Shown: one piece after another, positions 24,769 to 33,002 of the stretch
How the letters are laid out: the number at the start of each line of letters is the position of its first letter
How positions within the stretch are numbered: position 1 is the stretch's first letter
Assembly (NCBI GenBank): GCA_020353155.1
Contig: CP070689.1
Coordinates: forward strand, 1,239,843-1,281,633
Length of the DNA: 41,791 nucleotides
Direction: 5' to 3'
Source: Deltaproteobacteria bacterium
GTDB taxonomy: Bacteria; Desulfobacterota; Syntrophobacteria; BM002
The notes under the pieces: model-generated
The model's database searches: none
Told to the model about the DNA's origin: nothing
Seen by the model: the letters and a program-made list of their open reading frames with translations, nothing else
Made by a program: the position numbers and the translations under genes

Positions 24769-25212
24769 CTAACCCAGTTGCTCGCAGATGCCCTTTCCAT
24801 AATCCTGGCAGGCGCGCAAACCTTCTGCGCCCTCAACAAGGCCCTCCTTCAAATTGAACGAACCTAGATGGGTCATCTTCATCCTGAACACGTGCTCCAT
24901 GGTGTCGAAAATTATCGCGGGCGCATCTCCGCTATGGGTATATGAACCAAATGCGCCGCCTACCTTGCCTTCTAGGTTTGCCTTTTGGGCCAAGAAAAGA
25001 AATGTCTTCATCGTACCGATCATGTCCCTGTGGTAGGTGGGGGAACCCAGGACATAGGCATCATAGCCTTGCAATTCTGCCTCGCTCTTGATTTGGGTAA
25101 TCTTTTTGAGTTCCGCCTCGTGACCTGCCATGCGGATTCCTTCTGCAATAGACTCAGCCATTTTTTCCGTTTTGCCAGTCCTGCTGTCGTAGGCAATCAG
25201 TACCTTCTTCAT
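24769..25212 (-). CDS. Flavodoxin-like protein
   Basis: The 147-residue protein has flavodoxin length. The FMN-phosphate loop DSRTGKTEKMA (9-19) is clear, and GSPTYHRDM and the SYTHSGDAP region are the flavin-flanking loops. It is a cytoplasmic one- or two-electron carrier, or a member of the WrbA/NAD(P)H-reductase side of the family. AAAGGAGG lies ahead of the ATG. A heptad array separates it from the small zinc-ribbon gene upstream. It ends at a strong terminator. Confidence 0.9.
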   Translation of the reverse strand: MKKVLIAYDSRTGKTEKMAESIAEGIRMAGHEAELKKITQIKSEAELQGYDAYVLGSPTYHRDMIGTMKTFLFLAQKANLEGKVGGAFGSYTHSGDAPAIIFDTMEHVFRMKMTHLGSFNLKEGLVEGAEGLRACQDYGKGICEQLG

Positions 25213-25229
25213 GTCGAAACCTCCTTTGC

Positions 25230-25313
25230 GATTTTAGATCAAAGAGTGCAGATTACAGATTTAAGAACTGGTAATTGTATTCGAAATCTTAAATCTGAAA
25301 TTTTAAATTAGCC
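25230..25313. repeat. Degenerate 7-bp array between flavodoxin and zinc-ribbon genes
   Basis: Twelve units in unbroken register run from GATTTTA to ATTAGCC. An exact 10-bp inverted repeat within it (CAGATTTAAG near 25256, CTTAAATCTG near 25288) can form a hairpin. The TAA stop of the upstream zinc-ribbon gene (25308-25310) is in the last unit. Confidence 0.82.
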
Positions 25314-25520
25314 TAGGATCTTGAGTTTGCCATGCCAAGCACACCGGTTGCAGTATGTCTCCGTCTCTTGGTCTACTTCTGGCAAATCGGATTCATCCAC
25401 TTCCGAGCTGAATATCATTTTTCCTTCTGACAGATCAAATTCGTAGATTTCATATGGATCTGTGGGGTCTTTGGCATAGAAACTATTCGAGCCGCAAAGT
25501 GGGCATTTTAACTCGGCCAT
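25308..25520 (-). CDS. Small zinc-ribbon protein
   Basis: The 70-residue protein has a CPLC pair (Cys6, Cys9) and a CNRC pair (Cys57, Cys60), the four ligands of a zinc ribbon, around an acidic middle. TAGGAG lies 6 bases before the ATG. I cannot name a family beyond zinc ribbon. It may be co-transcribed with the flavodoxin, though a heptad array lies between them. Confidence 0.75.
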   Translation of the reverse strand: MAELKCPLCGSNSFYAKDPTDPYEIYEFDLSEGKMIFSSEVDESDLPEVDQETETYCNRCAWHGKLKILG

Positions 25521-25620
25521 TTCCCGCTCCTAAATTTCACCACTAGAATTTTTATTAATACCACCTAATCAGGATTCATGCCAAGGGCACTTCCCAAAGT
25601 AAATTAAAATAAATTAAGTA

Positions 25621-25830
25621 ATATTAAGTGTTTAAATTAAAATACCAAAATTGATCCCGAGTGTACTACCCACAGACAATGAGACATATTTGAGACACTT
25701 TAGACTTGTTACATAACCGAAAAATTTATCTTATTGAGATTAAAAACAATTTAAGTGGACTACAAAAGCAGATAATCCCAAGTGTATCACATTAATTTAT
25801 GAAACATATATGTCTCATGAGACATACAAA
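25621..25830. promoter_or_regulatory. AT-rich region with repeated TGAGACA elements and a palindrome
   Basis: TGAGACA occurs at 25680 and 25691 (11 bases apart) and again in the perfect 14-bp palindrome TGTCTCATGAGACA (25811-25824). Two ATCCC-R-AGTGTA motifs (25653 and 25774) and two TTAAGTG motifs suggest a diverged duplication about 120 bases long. It lies upstream of the small zinc-ribbon gene. No gene is seen in 25521-25907. The layout suggests operators. Confidence 0.45.
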
Positions 25831-25907
25831 GACAATTTAGTCCCCCACTGTCTGCCTGGTTAAAGGAAGGGAACAGCCGGATCGATTGAGATATCTTCTC
25901 TAGCTCA

Positions 25908-26147
25908 TCATTTGCCAATAGTAATACCCTCTTTCTCATAAAGATCTTTAACTCCGGCTTTTACCAGGGCGGGGTTGAGAAGGAGTTTATATTTCTTCGA
26001 TCCTCTTGCATTCACAAAGGTATCTTTGAAAGTGAGATCCACTTTCTTCAATATCTTTATATTGCTATCAAGCAAAATAAAGTGATAGTTCAAGCTTCCA
26101 AAAGCCAAGACCGCCAGAATAGCCACTACCGCGGCAATTTTTTTCAC
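25908..26147 (-). CDS. Small exported or membrane-anchored protein, unknown
   Basis: The 79-residue protein starts at GTG with GGAGG upstream. A hydrophobic segment (about 4-20) is a signal peptide or anchor, followed by 55 mostly basic residues predicted outside the cytoplasm. I recognise no family. Confidence 0.65.
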   Translation of the reverse strand: MKKIAAVVAILAVLAFGSLNYHFILLDSNIKILKKVDLTFKDTFVNARGSKKYKLLLNPALVKAGVKDLYEKEGITIGK

Positions 26148-26253
26148 AATACACCTCCATCAGCGAAGCCTTCAGGCAGAAACTCCACGACGGCTGGGCT
26201 CCCCTGCTCTCTGGTAAATCTCGGTACCGGCACGGGAGAGAAAAAATGAGGAC

Positions 26254-27645
26254 CTAATGACTTTCATCTGCAGAAGCCTTCTGCCTCTCGGATTTTTGAG
26301 AGACCAAGATAACACTAGAGGGCTCTGCCAGGGCAAACTCCTTGACAGTAAGACCCCTGAGTTCTTTAGCCATGGCCTGGTCGAGATCGTTGATCACCTG
26401 GTCCACAACAAATTCAGCTGGAAGGTCGTTAAAACTGGAGTTGTGCGGTTCATCGGCTGTGCGAACTGCATCGAGAACTTCCTTTATTTCCGTTGTATCC
26501 AAGGGCCGCCCGGGTAAATAGGTAGGGGGATCCGTTGCGGCACTGGCGAGTATTCGCTTGTTTTCAAGGGATTCGATGATGGGCTCCAGAACATCGGCGG
26601 GCACATGCAGTTGCTGAGCGAGATCGTCAAGGCTCCACTCCGGGCCGTTGTGATAGTGGTTTTGCCCCACCATGAACATTACCAAGAGCGAAAGCCTTTC
26701 CTTAAGCCGATTACTCAACCGCAGACGCCGCCGCTCGGGCGTCAGAGACTCTGGATGCTGGTGATAGTAGGCAATGTTTGCACCCACCAGGAGAATCAGC
26801 CAGCTCAAATACACCCAGAGCATGAACATAATGAGGATGGCAAAACCGGAATAAATTGCTGTGTATTTGGTAGAGCTGGCTACAAATGAAGCAAAACCCC
26901 AACCCGTAACCTCCCAGAGAACACCTGCGGTGATTCCGCCGATTAAAGCAGAGATGAACTGAACTTTTTTGTTTGGCACTAATACATAAAAGAAGGTAAA
27001 CGCCGTAATGATCAACAGGTAGGGGAGCAAATGACTTCCTATCTGTAAAAAACTACCGAAGGGCTCGATGGCCACCAACTTTTGAACTACTGCCGTGCTC
27101 GTCAGAGTGGCTGTGATGCCGAGAGCAGTAAATATTAGGACCGGGCCTATTAAAATGATGCTCAAGTAGTCGCTGAACCTCTGGGCAAATGGCCTGCTCC
27201 GCTTGACTCGCCAGGTGTAATTGAAAGCCGATTCAATTTTCTGAATCAGTGAGATAACCGTATAGACTAAAAGGGCCACACCCAGAGAACCCAAAACTCC
27301 TGCTTTTACATTGTCCACAAACCCTATGATCCGTGAACTGATCTCGACCCCTCTCTCTCCTAAGGGGCTCAGGAAGTTCAACAGCAGGGGTTCTATCTGA
27401 TTGTGCACTCCAAAGCCTTTAAGCACGGAAAAGCTAACAGCAAGCAAGGGCACCAGGGCAAGCAAGGTGGTATACACCAAGCTCATGGCTCGGAGTGTTA
27501 GTTGCCCGTCCACAACATCCCGCACGACAACATAGCAAATCTGGACCGATTTCGTCAGCCAGGCCTGCCACCAGGGCAAGGCTGATAATTCTCGTTCCCA
27601 TATTAGTTTCTTCAGATAAACACCGATTTTAGTTTTATATGGCAT
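26254..27645 (-). CDS. YihY/BrkB-family (UPF0761) membrane protein with C-terminal winged helix
   Basis: The protein is 463 aa from ATG 27645. Six membrane segments lie in about residues 45-300; the family block LRAMSLVYTTLLALVPLLAV starts the first. The cytosolic C-terminus holds a winged-helix-like domain (DDLAQQLHVPADVLEPIIESL), seen in many YihY proteins once mislabelled RNase BN. Function is unsettled; proposed roles are transport or envelope maintenance. The start is uncertain: a GTG 30 bases upstream and an even longer frame to 27708 are possible, and no strong ribosome site stands out. Confidence 0.87.
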   Translation of the reverse strand: MPYKTKIGVYLKKLIWERELSALPWWQAWLTKSVQICYVVVRDVVDGQLTLRAMSLVYTTLLALVPLLAVSFSVLKGFGVHNQIEPLLLNFLSPLGERGVEISSRIIGFVDNVKAGVLGSLGVALLVYTVISLIQKIESAFNYTWRVKRSRPFAQRFSDYLSIILIGPVLIFTALGITATLTSTAVVQKLVAIEPFGSFLQIGSHLLPYLLIITAFTFFYVLVPNKKVQFISALIGGITAGVLWEVTGWGFASFVASSTKYTAIYSGFAILIMFMLWVYLSWLILLVGANIAYYHQHPESLTPERRRLRLSNRLKERLSLLVMFMVGQNHYHNGPEWSLDDLAQQLHVPADVLEPIIESLENKRILASAATDPPTYLPGRPLDTTEIKEVLDAVRTADEPHNSSFNDLPAEFVVDQVINDLDQAMAKELRGLTVKEFALAEPSSVILVSQKSERQKASADESH

Positions 27646-27877
27646 AGTGAAACTACGTCTCTTTCCTTTCACCCTGTTCTTCCAACAATAATGTCTAATA
27701 CTGACCACTTAAAGTGTACTTGTCAAGAAGACCTCCTTCTTTGCTTGCTGCATAAGGTGTTTGAGATGTAGCAGAATATCATGCCCTTGCAACGAAACAG
27801 TGGGCAAGCATCATCTTATCTCCCTAAAATTGCGCACTTTCTACTTTTTTTTCGAGAAAGGGGCCCCATCTTTAAAC

Positions 27878-27894
27878 TTGGCACTCTTATTGCG
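27878..27894 (+). promoter_or_regulatory. Sigma54 (RpoN) promoter for the SPOR/beta-barrel gene
   Basis: TTGGCAC-N5-TTGCG, with exact GG-N10-GC spacing, predicts a start near 27905. The first possible start codon of the gene (27914) would then lie almost at the transcript end, which favours the later ATG at 27998. The rest of 27646-27997 shows no gene. Confidence 0.6.
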
Positions 27895-27997
27895 AGAGGT
27901 TTAACCCGAATATTTGATGAATTGGTGCACGCCAAGAAAGTCGCGCAAGAATATTAATCCAGTTGTTGGGAATTTCTCAGAAATGGAACAAGGAACA

Positions 27998-29287
27998 ATG
28001 ACAGAGTTCTATTGCAAGAATTCAAGGCCAGGAGTTTTGCTAGATAAACAAGAGCAAATCCGGCTGTGGCTAATAATACTTTTGACCACCTTATTTTGCC
28101 TTTCTTTCATCCCCCATTTGGCTCAGGCGAAGAATAAATATTATTATGTCCATGTCGGTTCATTCAGAGCTAAGAGCAATGCAGTTAGAGTCGCAGAGGA
28201 CTTACAAAAAAAAGGATACAGTGCGGTGGTCAGGGGCGAAGAGGTCCCCAAACTGGGATACTGGTATCGCATATACCTTGGCCCTTTCTCCACCTACAAG
28301 GAGGCAAAAATAAGAAGTGACGAATTGAAGAAGAGAGGGCTTGTCAAGTACACTGCCATTTATGGTAAGGACTCTCCCATTAGGGAGGACATGGCGAAAG
28401 CACCTAGGATTGAAAAAAGGCCAGCTCTTGTTCCGCCGCCGCCTCCAAAGACTGAACCATCGGTTGCAAAGAAACCAACTGCAATACAGCCCCAAAAGGT
28501 AACCCCAGCAGAGGCCAAAAAAGCTCCTCCTGTCTCACCTACACCGCCCCCTGCCAAGCCGCCACCAGTCAAAGTCAAAGCAGAACCTCTTGAGGAGGGA
28601 CCGTTGTGGCAGAAGAGAGGATACGGCAGGAATGTTGCGGGGGGCAAGTTTTCACTTGCTTGGCAGCACACCTACCGAGAAGTCCAGACTGAGGTAACCG
28701 ATCGTAAAAATGGTTCGGTTTCAGGCAATGAAAAATATAAATTCGATACTGAAATGCACCTGGATATGTTGAGGATCGGCTTCGGGATTACTGATTTCTT
28801 GGGACTGTTTGCCGATGTCGGTGTCTGTTATGACGACTTTGACGACATCAATTTGGCTTACGGAGGAGGGGCCCGGCTAAATCTTTTCGAAGTAAAAAAT
28901 GGCACCATGCGAGGATTTTACTCTACCCTTCAGGCGGAGTATTATAAGGGCAAGCTGGAAACTGATTATCAGTCAGTGGGGGGAAACAAATTCTCCAAAG
29001 AAGCTGATTGGTGGGAATTTTCCGGCAAGGGAGAATTAGGACTTGTGCGTGATCGTTTTGCCCTCTACTTTGGGGCGACTTATTTCATGTACAGCGAAGA
29101 CACCGATCGCAAACAGCTGGAAAACACACCACCAACTGTTGTATATGAAGACGACTTGGAAGAGGAAAACAGCTTCGGCGCCTACGGCGGTCTTTCCCTT
29201 CATCTGACTCCAGGGCTATTGATAAACGTGGAGGGTCAAATCCTAACTCAGAACTCCATTGCCGCAATGGTTGAATACCGTTTTTAA
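27998..29287 (+). CDS. SPOR domain - Pro-rich linker - outer-membrane beta-barrel protein
   Basis: The protein is 429 aa from ATG 27998 (AAGGA just upstream; ATG 27983 also possible). A signal peptide ends near HLAQA. A SPOR domain follows (YYYVHVGSFRAKSNAVRVAE, then YWYRIYLGPFSTYKEA), which binds denuded peptidoglycan. Next come a Pro/Lys/Ala linker of about 60 residues and a 230-residue beta-strand-rich region ending in VEYRF, the C-terminal Phe signal of outer-membrane barrels. So one chain could bind both peptidoglycan and the outer membrane. A sigma54 promoter suggests conditional expression. Its stop lies one base from that of the convergent DUF4382 gene. Confidence 0.85.
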   Translation: MTEFYCKNSRPGVLLDKQEQIRLWLIILLTTLFCLSFIPHLAQAKNKYYYVHVGSFRAKSNAVRVAEDLQKKGYSAVVRGEEVPKLGYWYRIYLGPFSTYKEAKIRSDELKKRGLVKYTAIYGKDSPIREDMAKAPRIEKRPALVPPPPPKTEPSVAKKPTAIQPQKVTPAEAKKAPPVSPTPPPAKPPPVKVKAEPLEEGPLWQKRGYGRNVAGGKFSLAWQHTYREVQTEVTDRKNGSVSGNEKYKFDTEMHLDMLRIGFGITDFLGLFADVGVCYDDFDDINLAYGGGARLNLFEVKNGTMRGFYSTLQAEYYKGKLETDYQSVGGNKFSKEADWWEFSGKGELGLVRDRFALYFGATYFMYSEDTDRKQLENTPPTVVYEDDLEEENSFGAYGGLSLHLTPGLLINVEGQILTQNSIAAMVEYRF

Positions 29288-29288
29288 T

Positions 29289-30155
29289 CTAAATGGGATA
29301 GCCGTGGTTGAGTTGGAAGGTATTGCCTTTTTGTAAATCGGCAGGAAAGACAAACTGTTCGAACTCGCGAGGTTCCGCCCCGTCCATTTCTACCTGAACT
29401 ATATAGCCCTGTTCAGGTACCAACCAAAAGACCTCAAAGTCAGGGTTCTCCACATCAACGATTATACGGGTGTATTCTTCATCAGCCTCACTTAGGTCTC
29501 CACTGAGGTCTTTGTCTAAAAATATTGTGACCATGGCTTCGACTGACTTGTATTCCCCAAAAGTCCCAGCAGCAATTTCTCCTCGTATGGAAGCCGCCTC
29601 CTTGGTGGGATTGATGTGCAAGACAGGTTCGAGCTTATATGAATGAGTTGGCGGTGGACCAGATATTGAAAGTGACTGGCTCAAGTCAAAATCGATGGTG
29701 AGATCCAGCGTCTTGCCACCCTTCAACTCGAAGTGAAATTCCCTTTCGATGCTCAAGCTCCCTGAGGGTAAAGCAACAGAATAAAAAACCCCCCCACTTA
29801 GCACAGCCACGCTACTAACTGAGGCTCGAATCTTGTCATATTTACTGGCCTCCAGTTTCGCTGGCTTCACCAAATGAGAGGTGTTACCTGAATGCAACTC
29901 GAGCAAATCAATGGCATAGGGCGAATTTACCAACTCCAAAGATATCCAGTCTCCAGCCTCACTGTGGACAAAGAACTCCTCAAATGTGATAAAAACCGCC
30001 TCAACTCCATGAGGAAGAGAGGGTCGTGCATCTGTTACCCGCACAAACAAAGTGCTCGATCCTCCGTTGAAGGAGACGAAAAACGAGACTCGGCAACCGA
30101 AAAAAAACACTAAAACCAGCATTGTTAGCAGGAGATATAACTCAATTTTTCTCAT
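29289..30155 (-). CDS. DUF4382 lipoprotein
   Basis: The 288-residue protein has a signal peptide with a lipobox-like FFGC (Cys21) and a DUF4382 domain over about residues 35-185 (LFVRVTDARP, then YDKIRASV and YKLEPVLHIN). A C-terminal beta-rich domain (GEIAAGTFGEYKSVEA onward) follows. DUF4382 proteins are extracytoplasmic and of unknown function. It starts 2 bases after the stop of the FMN-binding gene, so the two are an operon. Confidence 0.85.
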   Translation of the reverse strand: MRKIELYLLLTMLVLVFFFGCRVSFFVSFNGGSSTLFVRVTDARPSLPHGVEAVFITFEEFFVHSEAGDWISLELVNSPYAIDLLELHSGNTSHLVKPAKLEASKYDKIRASVSSVAVLSGGVFYSVALPSGSLSIEREFHFELKGGKTLDLTIDFDLSQSLSISGPPPTHSYKLEPVLHINPTKEAASIRGEIAAGTFGEYKSVEAMVTIFLDKDLSGDLSEADEEYTRIIVDVENPDFEVFWLVPEQGYIVQVEMDGAEPREFEQFVFPADLQKGNTFQLNHGYPI

Positions 30156-30157
30156 GC

Positions 30158-30553
30158 CTACTCTCTGTAGGCCTTTTCTAGCGCCTCTTGCACCGCGTTC
30201 ATAATTACTCGGCTACTGTTTGTCGCCCCCGAAACTGCATCAACGGCGGTCGATTGTTCAGCTATTATCCTCTGGGGAATTATCTCATTAGCGTTATCGC
30301 CTTTCCAGGAGGCAAAATGTTTGATCAATTCTATGTCTACAATTTTTCCTTGGGAAATTATCACCCTCACCTTGGCGCTATTGGGCCCATGTCTGTAACC
30401 GCCCTCATATATTCCATCTGCTAATTTTCCCTCTTCAATTTCTGCCCCCCTTATGGGAGCCATTGTGCAGCCAAGGTCAAAGTAGAGCAAGACAGCTAAA
30501 ATTGACAGAAAAAGTATGGGCGAGCAAAATCGCTTAAAGTCAGCTCTATTCAT
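30158..30553 (-). CDS. FMN-binding domain protein, membrane anchored
   Basis: The protein is 131 aa from ATG 30553. One N-terminal membrane segment is followed by a periplasmic FMN-binding domain. The DAVSGATNSS motif is where RnfG/NqrC-type domains attach FMN covalently to Thr. YEGGYRHGPNSAKVRVIISQGKI is the typical opening. It probably moves electrons outside the cytoplasmic membrane, but no Rnf or Nqr genes are near. The longer frame to 30667 lacks family support. Confidence 0.85.
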   Translation of the reverse strand: MNRADFKRFCSPILFLSILAVLLYFDLGCTMAPIRGAEIEEGKLADGIYEGGYRHGPNSAKVRVIISQGKIVDIELIKHFASWKGDNANEIIPQRIIAEQSTAVDAVSGATNSSRVIMNAVQEALEKAYRE

Positions 30554-30778
30554 TTCCCTGCTTAGGTGGTTATGATCTACAGCCGTTCTTTGATATGTTA
30601 AAATAACGGTCATATACCCGTTAGGAGAGAATTTCTGAAATATTTTGTCATGGACCAAGGTTAGCACAAAGAACTTAAACGGGTCAATTTACTGGGAGAT
30701 AACAATCCAGCCACAGCCGGACATCTAGAAGAATGGGCTGTCCTTATGATTTTTGCATCTTCCACTTGGGATCTTTTG

Positions 30779-31384
30779 ATGAAAAAAAGTCTTCTCCATT
30801 GCTTACTCATACTGTTTGCCATACCCTCCTTAGCTCACAGCGAAGAGCCTACAGATGTGCTGGAAAAGACCGTTACCCTGGGAATAGGCATATTGAAAAA
30901 TCCCCAATATCAGGTGGCAGGCAAAAAGGAGGAACAACGAGAACTGCTCTGCGACACTGCAGGGCGGGTCTTCGACTTCAGGGAGTTCTCCAGGCGGGTT
31001 TTGGCTTCAAAATGGCAGAGCTTCACTGCGGAACAGAGGGATGAATTCGTAGATGTTTTCGCCGAGTTTCTCTGCAAGTACTATATCACTAGGTTGCAGG
31101 AGGGATACAAAGATGAAAAGGTCATCTATCTGAGCCAGCACCTCGTAGGCAGTCGTATAGCTCTCGTCAGAGTTAACGTGCTGTGGAAGGGGGTGGAAGT
31201 TCCAGTGGAAGTGCGGATGTTGAAACGCAATTTCACTTGGAAAGTCTATGATCTTGTCATTTTGGGGATCAGCGGGGTAATGAATTATCGAGCGCAGTTT
31301 CATGCTCTTTTCCGCAATGAAACACCATCCGAGGTGATAGGACGAATTCGGCAAAGAATAAAGGAAGAAGAAAGGAGAGGCTAA
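30779..31384 (+). CDS. mlaC: MlaC-family phospholipid-binding periplasmic protein
   Basis: The protein is 201 aa from ATG 30779. A signal peptide ends near SLAHS. The Ttg2D/MlaC pattern (TVTLGIGILKNPQ, DFREFSRRVLASKW, then LVRVNVLWKGVEVPVEVRMLKR and WKVYDLVILGIS) is complete. MlaC shuttles phospholipids between MlaFEDB and the outer-membrane lipoprotein MlaA. The other mla genes are not in this window. It is convergent with the FHA gene. Confidence 0.9.
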   Translation: MKKSLLHCLLILFAIPSLAHSEEPTDVLEKTVTLGIGILKNPQYQVAGKKEEQRELLCDTAGRVFDFREFSRRVLASKWQSFTAEQRDEFVDVFAEFLCKYYITRLQEGYKDEKVIYLSQHLVGSRIALVRVNVLWKGVEVPVEVRMLKRNFTWKVYDLVILGISGVMNYRAQFHALFRNETPSEVIGRIRQRIKEEERRG

Positions 31385-31405
31385 CTGATTAGGAAAAAGT
31401 TTTTA

Positions 31406-32224
31406 TTATGTTGACTTTGGGGTTCTCTTTTTTGCCTGGAGCTCTCTGAGCCGTTCGCGGTAATATTTATTGAGGATGTCTTTTACAGCTGGCGACTGTC
31501 GTACCACCTCTTTCATGCTCTCGTAACTTAGTTCGCATAAGAGAGTATCTTCTGCAGCTTGCACAGTTGCAAACCTTGGCGCTGCAGTTAGGAAGGAAAT
31601 CTCTCCGAAGAACTCATTATCCTCTAGGTAAGATACATGAATATCTTTACCCTCGTCGTCTTGAGTCAGCACCTCGGCTTTGCCCTCCAGTACGATGAAC
31701 ATTGATCGGCCCATATCCCCCTCTCGGACAATAACTGTCCCCTGCTTGACAAGCCGCAGCTTTGCCGCCTGGCCTACTTCTGTAAGCTCTTCTTGGGGGA
31801 AATTGGACAGAAAGGGAACTTTGGAAAACGCTTCCTTAAACCGGGCCGGCAGTTCACCACCAGCCGGACCTCGAGAAACATCTGTGTGGGTCAGTTCTTG
31901 AGTCTCACCGCCAACATCTATTCCATCCTGATCATTCTCTTGCAAAAATCGCAGGGCCACATCTCCAACCCAGACAATGTCTCCGCTGGACAGGGCAGCC
32001 TTCTCAACCCTTTCACCGTTTAGGAAAGTTCCATTTCTACTTTCCATATCCTGGACAAATGGTTGTCCATCTTCCAGATAGACTACGGTGTGTTGTCTGG
32101 ATACGGTAGAATGGGTAAGACGGATGTCGTTTTCCTCTCCCCGCCCTATGGTCAATCGGCTGTCCAGAGGAAAGATCATACCTTTTGTAAGCCCTTCCTC
32201 GGCAATGAGGTATGATTGGATCAT
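31406..32224 (-). CDS. FHA domain fused to a cyclic-nucleotide-binding domain
   Basis: The 272-residue protein begins with a forkhead-associated domain (about 10-95) with the phosphothreonine-binding GRGEENDIRL, then STVSRQH and SRNGTFLNG. A linker leads to a cNMP-binding beta-roll (about 130-250), with GDMGRSMFIVLEGKAEV and the phosphate-cassette-like FFGEISFLTAAPRFATVQA, including Glu and Arg in typical places. No output DNA-binding domain is present. It may link Ser/Thr-kinase signals to second-messenger sensing. Spacing of 79 bases to the upstream winged-helix gene allows co-transcription. Confidence 0.9.
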   Translation of the reverse strand: MIQSYLIAEEGLTKGMIFPLDSRLTIGRGEENDIRLTHSTVSRQHTVVYLEDGQPFVQDMESRNGTFLNGERVEKAALSSGDIVWVGDVALRFLQENDQDGIDVGGETQELTHTDVSRGPAGGELPARFKEAFSKVPFLSNFPQEELTEVGQAAKLRLVKQGTVIVREGDMGRSMFIVLEGKAEVLTQDDEGKDIHVSYLEDNEFFGEISFLTAAPRFATVQAAEDTLLCELSYESMKEVVRQSPAVKDILNKYYRERLRELQAKKRTPKST

Positions 32225-32303
32225 TTCGGCCAGATCTCCGTATTCGACTATGCAATCTCTCAGTAGCTTACCAGATTGAAGTTCCTGTCAAAGCACAGCG
32301 AAA

Positions 32304-32945
32304 CTACGCAACTGCATAGACGCCTCTTCGCACCCGCTTGATTGTTCCTTCTTTGGCGGCCCTGTAGACAATGTTCCTAACGGTACTGTCGTTAAGGCCG
32401 GTTGCCTTTATCAAGCTGGCTATATCTATGCCTTTCTTGTACCTCTTTATTGTTTTCAAAACCTCGTCCTTGGGAGATTCTTTCCTCGTCTTTCGGACAG
32501 GGGGCTTTCGCGCTAGGCCTTTTTTCCCGGCAGCAGCCTTAGCAGTTGCCACCGAAGATTTCGCTGTGGTAGCCCGGTCCAGGGTTGAGTTAATCCTCTG
32601 GACATCAACCATCAGAGCTCTGAAGCTATTTACCAATTTTTTTATTCTCTCGTTGCGCTCCGCACCCCCAAGCTTCGATTTTTGCCTCAGGCTATGCAAG
32701 GTCCGGGTCGCCTGGTGAAGAAACTGCATGGAGGCGGGGTCGGCTGAACCTTTTCTTACCCTCAAGTAGTTGCAGACTGGCAGGGTTAAATTAATCAACT
32801 TCTTGCTGTGAGAGTCATCACCGACTTTCTCTTTAAGAACCTCTAATTCCTTCTCAAACTTGCCAATAGTTTGCGGACTGATTTCCCAGTCTAGAGTAAG
32901 AAGGCTTGCCATTAAAGGTTCCAACATATGTTGTTTCCGTGTCAT
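32304..32945 (-). CDS. Helical protein with Lys/Ala-rich linker and C-terminal winged helix
   Basis: The protein is 213 aa with a strong AAAGGAG before the ATG. Residues 1-120 are helical and charged with no family I recognise. Residues 125-160 are Lys/Ala-rich and disordered. The last 55 residues (VLKTIKRYKKGIDIASLIKA, then DSTVRNIVYRAAKEGTIKRV) are a winged-helix fold of the kind that binds DNA. A sigma54-like promoter lies about 40 bases upstream. The linker-plus-wing layout echoes the TIR protein at 23.6-24.6 kb. Confidence 0.72.
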   Translation of the reverse strand: MTRKQHMLEPLMASLLTLDWEISPQTIGKFEKELEVLKEKVGDDSHSKKLINLTLPVCNYLRVRKGSADPASMQFLHQATRTLHSLRQKSKLGGAERNERIKKLVNSFRALMVDVQRINSTLDRATTAKSSVATAKAAAGKKGLARKPPVRKTRKESPKDEVLKTIKRYKKGIDIASLIKATGLNDSTVRNIVYRAAKEGTIKRVRRGVYAVA

Positions 32946-32984
32946 GGTTTGCTCCTTTTACTCAGGAAAGATGTTACTTGCAGG

Positions 32985-33002
32985 AGCACATATCGTGCCA
33001 AC
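32985..33002 (-). promoter_or_regulatory. Sigma54-like promoter for the winged-helix gene
   Basis: On the minus strand TTGGCAC-N5-GTGCT has exact GG-N10-GC spacing with one -12 mismatch. The start near 32974 leaves a 28-base leader with the ribosome site. A heptad array abuts it upstream. Confidence 0.45.
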
